Part shown: positions 51,094 to 60,770 of the stretch, piece after piece
How the letters are laid out: each line of letters begins with the position of its first letter
Position numbering within the stretch: the first letter of the stretch is position 1
From: Helicostylum pulchrum
Lineage: Eukaryota; Mucoromycota; Mucoromycetes; Mucorales; Mucoraceae
DNA length: 64,000 bases
Direction: 5' to 3'
Assembly: GCA_025677825.1 (NCBI GenBank)
Contig: JAIXMO010000005.1
Location: 868,001 to 932,000 of the forward strand
Notes under the pieces: model-generated
Told to the model about the DNA's origin: nothing
The model's database searches: none
Seen by the model: the letters and a program-made list of their open reading frames with translations, nothing else
Program-made: the position numbers and the translations under genes

Positions 51094-53111
51094 ATGAGTA
51101 AAAAAAGACATTTAGAGGATCCTTGTTCCTCCTCCACCAAACGAGTTCCTCCTTCCCAATCAACTTCTGTTTGGGGCTATTTGAAGTGACACCATAACTA
51201 TCAAACTTTTAGCAGCAAAGAGTTTTTAACTCTTTTAAATTGTAGTACACCAGAGCAAGCAAAAGTAGAGGCAATTCGTTCAATGAACGAACTACTGGAA
51301 GTTGACAACATCAAAGCTCCCGTTAAAAAATTTGCTTCGCTTTTACTGCTAGTACTGACTAGTCTAGATATTGCTTAATTGCGGACGATTTAAACATCTT
51401 GGAAGACTTTGACGGTAAACTCCATTGGTTGGAAAAAAAGAGTGAAATCGGCCTTATGACTAGTTCCCATAACCAATTACAAGCGTATTATCGAATTGGT
51501 TCTAATGTTGCAGACAGAGTATTATCAAATACGCAAGATGAAAATAGCTGTATGTCCCCCATCAATATATTATCTCGTGCTTCCTCGCCTGTTATTGCAG
51601 AGACTTTACCAGAAAATATATGGTCGCTTTGGAGTGATTTTATAAATATTATGCAATCTGATCATCCTAACACTCAAGAAATCAATGAGTACAGCTTGGA
51701 AAAACTAGGTATCATTATATTAGGTGATCATATTGGGAATAAACAAACTCGCCAGTACTATCCTAAAACTCTCCCGTCACACACCAACAAAATGATGGAA
51801 ATACATTATGATTGATTTGACGGAAAAGGTTAAGCTTACTTTATATTGGTAATTTTCTTGGTGGTTACTGTGGTCTTATGTAAAGGATGATTCCTTATAA
51901 AGGCCGTCTTATATATTGGGTGGCTCCATATATAGACAAAGCGTTTATGTTTATGTTTACTGTCATTGATTTGGCAATGTATGTTTACTAGATCTGTCAT
52001 TGATTTGACGGAAAAGGTTAAGCTTACTTATACTGGTAATTTCCTGGGCGATTACCGCGGTCTTATATAAATGGTGATTCCTTATGATATTTTTAAAATT
52101 TTTTGACCATTCTATTCAACTATATTTGAAGCAGTAACTGTATCCGTTGATGAATGTGACAGTATACTATTAAAGAATGGACTGAGAGTCAAAAATTCAC
52201 GCGATATCAGCATGAAATTCGTATACGACTTCTTTGTGATTTTTATCGGTCAGATCATCAATAAGCGTGATATCCTCTCTCGATTAGAAACAATCTACAA
52301 CCATCATGCTATCTTTCGGTTTTTCGATGCAATCATCTCTGCTACGCCATCTTGCATGTTTTATCCTGGTGAAGCTCGTTTGAGAGCCATAAGTAACGAA
52401 CTTCGTCGCCAAGAATTGATCTCCCAAAGCTATTATAATGCCGATGGTATCATTTTCCACATTGACAGTCTATTGGAATTATGCTTGCTGGAGACCACTG
52501 GTACATTTGATTTAGTTGGTATTCCTCGAGAATCTAATGATCAGGTTAAAGCGGCTTATGGACTTCTATCAATGCTGCATACTATTGCTTATGAATTCGA
52601 TCATGCTGATATTGAAATATTTCGAAAACAAAGGATTTATTTTGTTCATGCCGCTCAGAATTACATTAGACTTTGGTCTTTCAGTTTAGTTGATAAAGAG
52701 TTGTATATCTTAACCAGAATAGATAGCGCAATTGTTCCTACTTCAGTATCAAAGAGCTTTGAGATGGGATTCAAAAAGGTAGTCAATCTTTTCTGGAAGT
52801 TGGAGGTTCGTAAGACTCAAAAAGACTTTGGAATTTTTTTTCAAAATAGTAACTCATCATTTCTTTGCTTTAAATAGATCATGCTCGATCATTCTATAGT
52901 TTCTATTAATGAACTGAAGACGTCGCATGCTAAAAATGAATCTGTATGCCGTGAAAATGGTGGTGACATAAATGATTTACCTATGCTTAACAGTTTTTTG
53001 GCTGAAAGTGCTGAAATAAAGCTTTGTACAAGAGTTTCAAACGCGGATGAAATATTTATTTCTTCTTCTCCTATCTCACCAGACTCACCAGACTTACCAG
53101 TCTCTACTTAA
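51094..53111 (+). pseudogene. broken lineage-specific gene, possible PD-(D/E)XK-like domain
   Basis: An ATG at 51094 opens MSKKRHLEDPCSSSTKR and a coding-looking frame. It is stopped at about 51187 and again near 51376 (between them KEFLTLLNCSTPEQAKVEAI, KKFASLLLLVLTSLDIA). The frame shifts to 51399-51815 (LHWLEKKSEIGLM, LGIIILGDHIGNKQTRQYYPK). After a duplicated segment at 51811-52086, a long frame runs from about 52110 to 52805. It continues after an intron-like gap (52806-52877, length divisible by three) to a stop at 53111. The long frame contains YYNADGIIFHIDSLLELCLLETTG, VKAAYGLLSMLHTIAYEF, IYFVHAAQNYIRLWSFSLV and ELYILTRIDSAIVP. The E(L)LLLETTG...K arrangement resembles uncharacterised expanded Mucoromycotina proteins. 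Either this is a pseudogene, or only the 3' two exons are functional. Confidence 0.5.
51811..52086 (+). repeat. direct duplication of about 88 bp
   Basis: 51811-51899 and 51999-52086 share ATTGATTTGACGGAAAAGG, TTAAGCTTACTT, TTGGTAATTTyCTgG, ATTACyGyGGTCTTAT and GATTCCTTATnA in the same order. They are about 188 bp apart and mostly identical. The unit between them repeats TGTCATTGATTT as well. It interrupts the two halves of the broken gene. Confidence 0.75.
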
Positions 53112-53370
53112 ACACACACACGCACACACGCACACACACTCAATATTATTATTAGTTTTATGCTAAATAAAAAAACATCTTACAGTTATTATTTTTTTCC
53201 GTTTTATTGGCTACCATACGTCTTCACATAAAACACTTTATAAAATACTGCACAGCTCAATTTAATTGACGTGCTTCTTCGAAAATGCTTTACCCTGGAT
53301 TTCAAGCTAAAAAAAATATTGTATGCAACACAAAAAAAAAAGGTCGTACAACAGGGAAAGTTTATTTTTT

Positions 53371-54259
53371 TTAATCAGAAATGCCAGGAAGCGACATCAC
53401 GCTTGGTTGTTGTTGGTATCCAGAGTGGCGCTTTAACCCCATACTAACCGATAAAATCTAAACGAGGAAAAAAGTTATTAATTAAAATATGTAATTGAAA
53501 TTTCTAATCATCTTTTTCTTTACTTCGTCCAAAAGTCCTCTTAATTGCAAATTGTCATTTTCTATTTGCTTTAATCTTTCTTCTGTTGATATATTTTGTT
53601 GTCTTGTCTCTTCTAATAATTCGGTCATTGTTTGGTTTTGAGTTTCCAAGTTCTCTAAAGCGTCATCTACATAGTTTCGGCGATTTTTGGCTGTCATTCG
53701 TGATCTATGGAGTTCAATTGATTTTTTTTAAAAAAAACAGGGGCACATATTGCTTTTTTTTTTTCAATTACCTCCAATTTTCTGCAAGAATTACAGAGAC
53801 AGCTACCGAGAATACAAATGCTTCACTTAGAAAATTTGCTCCACTTTCAATAGCTCTATTTTGCGCAGTAATTTTTTTTTTTAGTTCTCGTTGATATTAT
53901 TTTGTTTGGCGGGTAAAATAATTTACCTAGCATCATTTAAAGGTCTAATTTTTTCTTTTTTATAGCCAAGAAACTTCATCTTTAAAGTCATTTCTAAATG
54001 GTGAGAATTCTAATATATAAAAAAGATTTTAAGTATTATTACACGGAAAAAATTGGATAGTAGCAAAGTATTTTTTTACCTGCGCGACATTGATACAGAA
54101 TGTTTTGAATCTAGGGTGAGATTTAGCTTGTGTTTTAATTGAGGTAGCTACAGGTTTAGCTAATGTTCTTGAAGAAAAAAAAGATGAATAATGATTTTTT
54201 TTTAAAAAAAAATAGGTTATTTACCTAACTAGCAAGGATCCAATTTTTATTGCACTCAT
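53371..54259 (-). CDS. OPA3-like mitochondrial protein
   Basis: Six exons on the minus strand, 54225-54259, 54080-54167, 53927-54009, 53772-53855, 53524-53704 and 53371-53457, about 185 residues. It begins MSAIKIGSLLVRTLAKPVATSIKTQAK, then HPRFKTFCINVAQ, HHLEMTLKMKFLGYK, KIRPLNDARAIESGANFLSEAFVFSVAVSVILAENWR, and a coiled tail. This order (KL..L.IR...KP....IK..A....FK...C...Q..H..E...K....G......PLN...A...GA..L.E...F.V....I..E.W) is the OPA3 family, a mitochondrial protein linked to human optic atrophy and lipid/mitochondrial morphology control. The C-terminal coiled coil (ALENLETQNQTMTELLEE) and Gln-rich end extend beyond the animal core, as in other fungal members. Confidence 0.9.
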
Positions 54260-54563
54260 ATTTTTTTTTTGAAGTGAATAAAAGTAAAATAGGTAAAATT
54301 AAACCTAATGTTTAAAGCTAAAAAAAAGTGCTGGGGTGAGCGATCTTATTGGACCCTTTGAAGTACAACCAAAAGGGCAGGATTTTGTGGACTGCTTTAA
54401 ATCTCCCTGCCCCGTGAGTCACTTTGCTAAAAAAAAACCTTCATCTTTTTGTGCGATATAGATATCTATTTGTTAACTCTAAAAAAAAAAAAACCGTATA
54501 AAATCAATCTTTTTTTATTATCTTCCTTTTTTTCTTGTTTAATAAACTTTTTTATTCAAAAAA
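54260..54563. promoter_or_regulatory. shared divergent promoter of OPA3 and ADE4
   Basis: 304 bases separate the two start codons. The middle part (about 54320-54425) is richer in G+C than the flanks, with GGCAGG and CCCTGCCCCGTGAGTCAC. GTGAGTCAC contains TGAGTCA, a perfect Gcn4/AP-1-type core at about 54415-54421, which would suit a purine biosynthesis gene. The function is inferred from sequence only. Confidence 0.45.
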
Positions 54564-56672
54564 ATGTGCGGAATTTCAGCTATCATCCTTGCTGATCAAG
54601 GTGCTTCTGCTTGTCCAGATCTCTTTGAAAGTTTAGGTCTTCTTCAACATAGAGGACAGGTTGGTTTTTTAGTTTTTTATCTCCTCTCGTATATGCAAAA
54701 TATGCTAAAGCTAAAAATAAAATAAAATAAAAAAAAGGATGCCGCTGGTATTGTTACTTCAGGTCCGAAAGGTCGTCTTTATCAATGCAAAGGAAATGGC
54801 ATGGTAAGAGACGTATTTAACGACACTAAACTGTTGGGTCTTGTTGGCAGTCTTGGAATTGGTCACGGTAAAAAAAAAATAAGCACGAAATCTAATATCT
54901 AGCGTTACCGTTCAAAACAACTCATATTTTGTGCACACGTTCTATTTGTTAGTCCGATATCCCACGGCTGGTTCATCATCTCTTTCTGAAGCTCAACCTT
55001 TCTATGTTAATTCTCCTTACGGTATTACTTTTGCTCACGTAAACATAGTCCTTTGTTTTTGTTGCTGTTTGTATATTTCTCCTAAAACTTTTATCTCTCT
55101 AAAAAAATAGAACGGAAACTTGACAAATGCTGATGAATTAAGAGTTTATTTGGATAAGATCGCTCACCGTCACATCAATACAGATTCTGACTCGGAACTC
55201 CTATTGAATATTTTAGCCAACAACCTGCAAAAAACTGGAAAATTCAGGTAAATAAAACATGAAAATGAAACGTTTTGTGTGTATGTGTGTGCGTTCTAAA
55301 ACTATATTAGAATCAATGAAGAAGATATCTTTACTGCTATCAAGGACTTGCACCTTCAAGTGAAAGGTGGGTACGCATGTGTTGCCATGGTCGCTGGGTA
55401 CGGTATCATTGGTATACGTGACCCTCACGGTATTCGTCCTTTAATTATGGGTCGCCGTAAGAACCCTGCTGGTTATGATTATATGCTTGCTTCCGAATCT
55501 ATTGTTTTAGATTCTCTTGGTTTCACTGATTACGAAGATGTTAAGCCAGGTAACTGAGCCAAAACTCTATTTTTTTTTTTTTACCCCTTACGTGTGATCT
55601 AATATTTACTTGTAACAAAGGTGAGGCAGTTATTGTTACTCAAGGTGGCAACGTTTCTCGTCGTCAACTTATTGTTGCTGATAAGATTACACCTTGTATC
55701 TTTGAGTATGTTTATTTTGCTCGTCAAGATAGTATTATGGATGGTATCTCTGTTTATAAGGCTCGATTAAGTATGGGTGAAGCACTTGCTGATCAAGTTA
55801 CTCGGTCTTTTGGAAAGGATATGGATATTGATGTTGTTATTCCTGTGAGTTTATTTTTTTTTTAAAAAAAAAGTATGCAGGATGGGGGTTTTTACTTATT
55901 ATTGTTTTGTTTCTAGGTTCCTGATACTAGTCGTGTTGCTGCTCTTCAACTTTCTCGTAAACTTAATATTGTCTACAGAGAAGGTTTTAACAAGAACCGT
56001 TATGTTGGACGTACATTTATTATGCCTGGCCAACAAACTAGGTAATATATATTCATGCAATAATATTATTTTGTGTTCCTTTCTCTAATTTCAGTTTTTT
56101 TATAAGACGTCAAAATGTTCGCCGTAAGTTGAATGCAATGGCTTTAGAATTCCATGGAAAAAACGTTTTATTGGTTGATGGTAAAAAAAAACCCCCCCTG
56201 TACAGTTAAAACCAGATAAATGCTAACATAAGGGTTATTATTAGACTCTATTGTTAGAGGTACTACGTCCAAAGAAATTATTCAAATGGCCCGTGATGCC
56301 GGAGCCAAGAAGGTTTATTTTGCCTCTTGTGCACCACCTATTAGATACCCTAACGTTTACGGTATTGATATGCCTACTCGTCAAGAGCTGGTTGCTCATA
56401 ATAGAAATGTCGAGCAAGTGGCAGAGGAAATTGGAGCTGATAAAGTAGTCTTCCAAGATCTTGATGATTTGATCCAATCCGTACGTCGTTTCAATCCGGT
56501 CATTGAAGCCTTTGATACTTCCGTTTTTGACCAGTACTATGTCACGGGTGATATTGATGACAAGTATATGGAAAAATTAGAAGGTGTTCGTAATGAGGAT
56601 GATACCAAGGGTCGATTAAATATAGATAGTGATTCTGTTGGTCTTCCCAACAGTTTCTTCCATAAACAATAA
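54564..56672 (+). CDS. ADE4: amidophosphoribosyltransferase, with an apparent -1 frameshift
   Basis: Nine exons: 54564-54659, 54739-54867, 54953-55038, 55111-55247, 55311-55549, 55621-55844, 55917-56041, 56107-56180, 56245-56672, about 512 residues if one base is missing from exon 2. It is the first committed step of purine synthesis (PRPP plus glutamine to phosphoribosylamine), in the cytosol. [11 protein letters not shown] gives the N-terminal nucleophile cysteine-2 after Met removal. [14 protein letters not shown], then frame-shifted [43 protein letters not shown] and the PRPP-binding [15 protein letters not shown] are all recognisable. At about 54778-54781 the reading frame slips: codons up to GRL and from YQC are conserved but out of register by one base. 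The rest is intact, so a sequencing error in a T run is the first suspect. Confidence 0.92.
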
Positions 56673-57269
56673 GTTCTTTTTAAATATTAACAAATAAAGA
56701 TGTATACATTTTATTTTAGTTGTAAAAAAAAAAAAGTTACTTTTTTTGCATAATAATTTGACACTTTATAAATTTTTCGATAGCATGGTATCTAGATACA
56801 TTAAAAATATTGTGAGGATAATTAATAATATGACCACATTGGTAGTTAGTTGAAGGAGGCACTTAGTTATTTAATAAAGTGATTCATTTAAATACTAAAA
56901 ACCTTATATTCTCGCTTTAAGAAGTCTATTAATACTCAATTAAGTGGCGTTTTTTTTTTTAGAAAAAAAAAAAGGAGCAAAGTTGATGAAAACAATATTG
57001 TAATTTCGTACTAGGACTGAAACTAGGACGGAGGTGTTTCAGTAGAATAAGAGCCTTACTACTCCTGTCAATAGATACTATCAAAATATTCTCTTTCAAA
57101 AGAAAAAAAAAGTCTGAGACACAAAAGTTATGTAATGAAATAGATGGGCCGGACTATTTTTGCTCTTTACCGGACCCCTATTCTACGTCTTTGAATTGGG
57201 TCAAAACGAAAGAAGCTTCCAGCGTAAAAAAATCTTTCCTTTAATTTAAAACACTTTTTTTTATCAAAC
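56673..57269. other. intergenic between ADE4 and eL15
   Basis: AT-rich 3' flank of ADE4 and promoter of eL15. No gene or repeat was recognised. Confidence 0.55.
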
Positions 57270-58129
57270 ATGGGTGGTAAATATACAGAAAAATTCATCC
57301 ATCTATTGGGATAATAGCTGTCCAAATAAAAAAAATGAAATAATGTAACTAACGCGAAAGCCAAAAAAAAAAAGCCTACAAATATCTTGAAGAGCTTTCC
57401 AGAAAGAAACAATCCGATGTTTCTCGTTTCTTACTTCGTGTAAGATGTTGGGAATTCAGGTACACAGAATCCTCCGATTCTATTTAGGCTTGAATACGCC
57501 TTTCTTTTTTATTAAAGAAAGAGTTTAATAAATTCATCCGATGAATGTTTGTACATTGTTTGACTCATGCGAGAAAACTTTCTGGTTTTTTTTTATTCTT
57601 TTGTAGACAATTAAACGTCATTACCCGTGCTTCTCGTCCTTCTCGCCCTGATAAGGCTCGTCGTTTAGGTTACAAGGCCAAGCAAGGTTTTGTTATCTAC
57701 CGTATTCGTGTCCGTCGTGGTGGTCGTAAGAGACCTGTTCACAAGGGTGCTACTTTCGGTAAGCCTGTCAACGAGGGTGTTAACCAACTCAAGTACCAAC
57801 GCTCTCTCCGTTCCACCGCTGAGGAGCGTGTTGGTCGCAAGTGTGCTAACCTCCGTGTATTGAACTCTTACTGGGTTAACCAAGATGCTACCTACAAGTA
57901 TTTTGAAGTTATCCTTGTGGATCCCTCTCACAAGGCTATCCGTCGTGATGCTCACATCAACTGGATCGCTAACCCCGTCCACAAGCGTCGTGAAGCTCGT
58001 GGTCTTACTGCCATCGGTCGCAAGTCTCGCGGTCACGGTAAGGGTCATCGTTTCAACAACACCAAGGGTTCTGGTCGTCGTGCCACCTGGAAGCGTCGTA
58101 ACACCCTCTCTCTCCGTCGTTACCGTTAA
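57270..58129 (+). CDS. RPL15: 60S ribosomal protein eL15
   Basis: Three exons: 57270-57276 (seven bases: ATG GGT G), 57375-57459 and 57607-58129, joining in phase to 204 residues, exactly the family length. It reads [31 protein letters not shown] then [42 protein letters not shown], the [20 protein letters not shown] block, and the basic tail [14 protein letters not shown] ending SLRRYR. A component of the large ribosomal subunit near the exit tunnel. Codon use is strongly biased (CGT, AAG, GGT), as expected of high expression. The tiny first exon places an intron right after the start, as in the eL37 gene in this window. Confidence 0.96.
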
Positions 58130-58218
58130 AGCCCTCCTCATATATCATAATAATAACCTTGCATCTTTTATAATAAATTCATTTTCAAAACTGGGACAAT
58201 TATTATTATCAAATTTTT

Positions 58219-58534
58219 TTATTTCTTTTCTTTTACTTCTAAAGTACGTAATAGCATCTTGATACGGTATTCTGCTTTGGCGTTGGCTGTTTCTAACTTT
58301 TTAATTTGGTCCTTTAATTCTTTTTCGTTGGTTTCGTTGGTTTTGGGTCCTTGGTTTTCAACTTCATCTACAAGATGAAGATTAGGTTTTTAAGATGAAT
58401 GACCTTTTTTTAACAAGTTATTTCGTACCTGTCTTGCTGATAATTCTCTTTAATTGGTCTACTTGACGTTGAAGCGACTTGATAGCAACATCAACAGGTG
58501 TAGTACTCAAGTGGTGGGTTTCTTGTTCAGACAT
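58219..58534 (-). CDS. small coiled-coil protein
   Basis: Two exons on the minus strand, 58429-58534 and 58219-58367, give about 84 residues. MSEQETHHLSTTPVDVAIKS leads into a heptad-like helix (LQRQVDQLKRIISKTDEVEN), an Asn/Glu-rich linker (KTNETNEKELKDQIKKLE) and AKAEYRIKMLLRTLEVKEKK. The closing K..YRI..L.R.L pattern occurs in small conserved eukaryotic coiled-coil proteins of unknown role. It converges on eL15, with 89 bases between the stop codons. Splice phase and length support a real gene. The function is unknown. Confidence 0.75.
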
Positions 58535-60770
58535 ATTTTTACGGTTGAAAGGGAATAAAAAGAACCTTTTTTTTGACAGGCACTAGAATTCTCGTGGAAT
58601 TTTATATGTCATGGGAACGTTGCCTTATACGTTTACCCTTTTTTTGCGCACCAATCTGCGTAAATTAAAATCTATATTATTACTTTGGTCTGGACTTTGT
58701 CAATTCTACACACACACCATTGCACAAAGGAGGATGAAGTTGTCTATTGTTACAACTATTGACCCTCAGATTTATAATTATACTAAACGATAATATTTTT
58801 TCATTTATATTTATGCTTTCTGCAAAGTACTCTTTAAAACTCATCTATCTATTATATAATAAGCGAGTGATGAAAAAGTAATAATGTCAAGTTGATTTTA
58901 CAAGTTGTAATACTCTTCAAAGCTATTATTATTTCTCCTTTTTTTTTAAACTTTTTTAATAATGTTTTAAACTACATTTTTATCTTCCCTTTTTTTCCAA
59001 TTTTACTATTTTGTTGCCTGTATAATAATATCAATCGAACTCTGATATTGCTAATTAACAGTTTATGTATTATAGCGTCGATATTGTTGAGGTATTAAAA
59101 CGTATACTAGGTCTAAGGCCTACGAAAACGGCGGATATTGTATTATTGAATGATACAAATTACAATATTTTATTTCGGAAGGTCACCTTACAGTAATGTA
59201 AAAAAAAATGTAAACGGAATTTTCGGAGACAAGGATAAAAGAAAGCGAAAAAGAGGAGAAAGAAGATAAGTCGAGGGTTACTTTATATATCTATTCATCT
59301 CGCGTGCTATGCGATAATTTTAAATATATAGTATCGTTTTCATCACTCGAGGGATTCTTACGAAAATATGTAGGAAGGGTGAACTACTAGTCTTTAAAAT
59401 TAAATTATAAAAAACACCATTGATATTCCAATAGGTCCGAGAGGAAGAGTAGTGGAATTTCATTTAAAACCCTGCCAAGTAATAATTGGTGGAAGAGTGA
59501 ATTTTCAAAATAAAATTATAAAATACAATTTATCATCATATACGAAAAGGATGTACGCCTCTAAAAGCTAATGCAATACAGATACATAAGGGCATGAGAG
59601 AGAGAATATTGTCCCTTAGAGAAAGGGAGACGAATCTAACCAGGATTATCATGCATAAGACCTGAAAAAACAAGAAAGACAATCATCAAGGCAATGTTTA
59701 TCAAAGCAGGAACCGAAAAAAAAGGCGTAATAGATGAACTTTGTAGATCCGAAAAGAAAGTACAAGAAAATAAAAAAGGACAATTGGTATATATATGTAA
59801 ATGCCTTTTTTTTTTTTTTTTGCTATACCAAAAATATAAATTTCCTTTTTACTATACTGTCAATGCAAAGGGGATATTTTAAGGAAGGACAAAATAAAAA
59901 GAAGAATTAACTATTCTCCTGTTTATACATATATATGTATATTTAAAATACGTGTGTGAATTGGTTGATGGGGTTTTTTTTCTTTTTAGTTTAAAATTTT
60001 TTTGTGTAGAAGGTTTTATTATGTAAGGTGACAAATGAGTGTAATTATCGTTGAACATAGTGTACACAAAAACCGTGTTTCATGCATAGTATGCATTAAA
60101 CATGGTAGTATATAGGATCGAAAAAAAAGTTAACGTACGAAATAAGAATAAGTGTAATAGTATACTAAATTTTTAGATATATCGAAATTTCTGCAGCGTG
60201 CCTTTTTTTTTTTTTTTTTTTTACTATTTTTTAAGGTCAAACTGCACAAACATAATTTAAACCACGACAAAAAAGCTTTTTGAATGATGCAGGGTGCTTG
60301 TGTCTATGTTTGTGTGTTTTTATATATTTTGTGTGTGTGAGTGAGTAAGAGTAAAAAAAAAAAGGAATGTTGAAAATCATTTCCAATGAATAACGGGATC
60401 TGTTTTTTTTTCCTTTTTTAACTCTTTTTTTTTTTTTTTTATAGCAGTTCTTAATTTATTTTTTTAAGTTTTTTGTATTTGACATTAAGGCTAAATAGAT
60501 TTGTATCTTATAAGATTACCTGACTTTTTATTTTATTTTTGGCACGGGCCTGGAAGTAATCAGAAGACAATATAGAATTATGTGTTACAGTGAATTTAGT
60601 ATAGAACACAAACCCACAATAAGTTTGTGTTTCCCTCTAAAATGCTGTGTTACAATTATATTTATTTAACATTTTGCCCCTCTCTTTTTTTATTTTATCC
60701 ACTTCTTCTTTTTCTTTTTTCTTTTTTATCTTATCTTTCTTTTTATTCTTTTTAACATTTATATAAAATA
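58535..60770. other. long intergenic region, nothing recognised
   Basis: About 2.2 kb of AT-rich sequence. Two loosely similar blocks (AAAATTAAATTATAAAAnACA near 59396-59416 and CAAAATAAAATTATAAAATACA near 59506-59527) are too low in complexity to call a repeat. The final 100 bases are pyrimidine-rich and probably form the promoter and leader of the LIM-RhoGAP gene. Confidence 0.5.

Noticed and set aside
57545..57606. Start of eL15 at an upstream in-frame ATG in the large exon
   Set aside because: That stretch is the second intron. The conserved N-terminus is supplied by exons at 57270-57276 and 57375-57459.
58611..58793. 60-codon open frame after the small coiled-coil gene
   Set aside because: No motif, atypical composition, and it lies in the probable promoter of the minus-strand gene.
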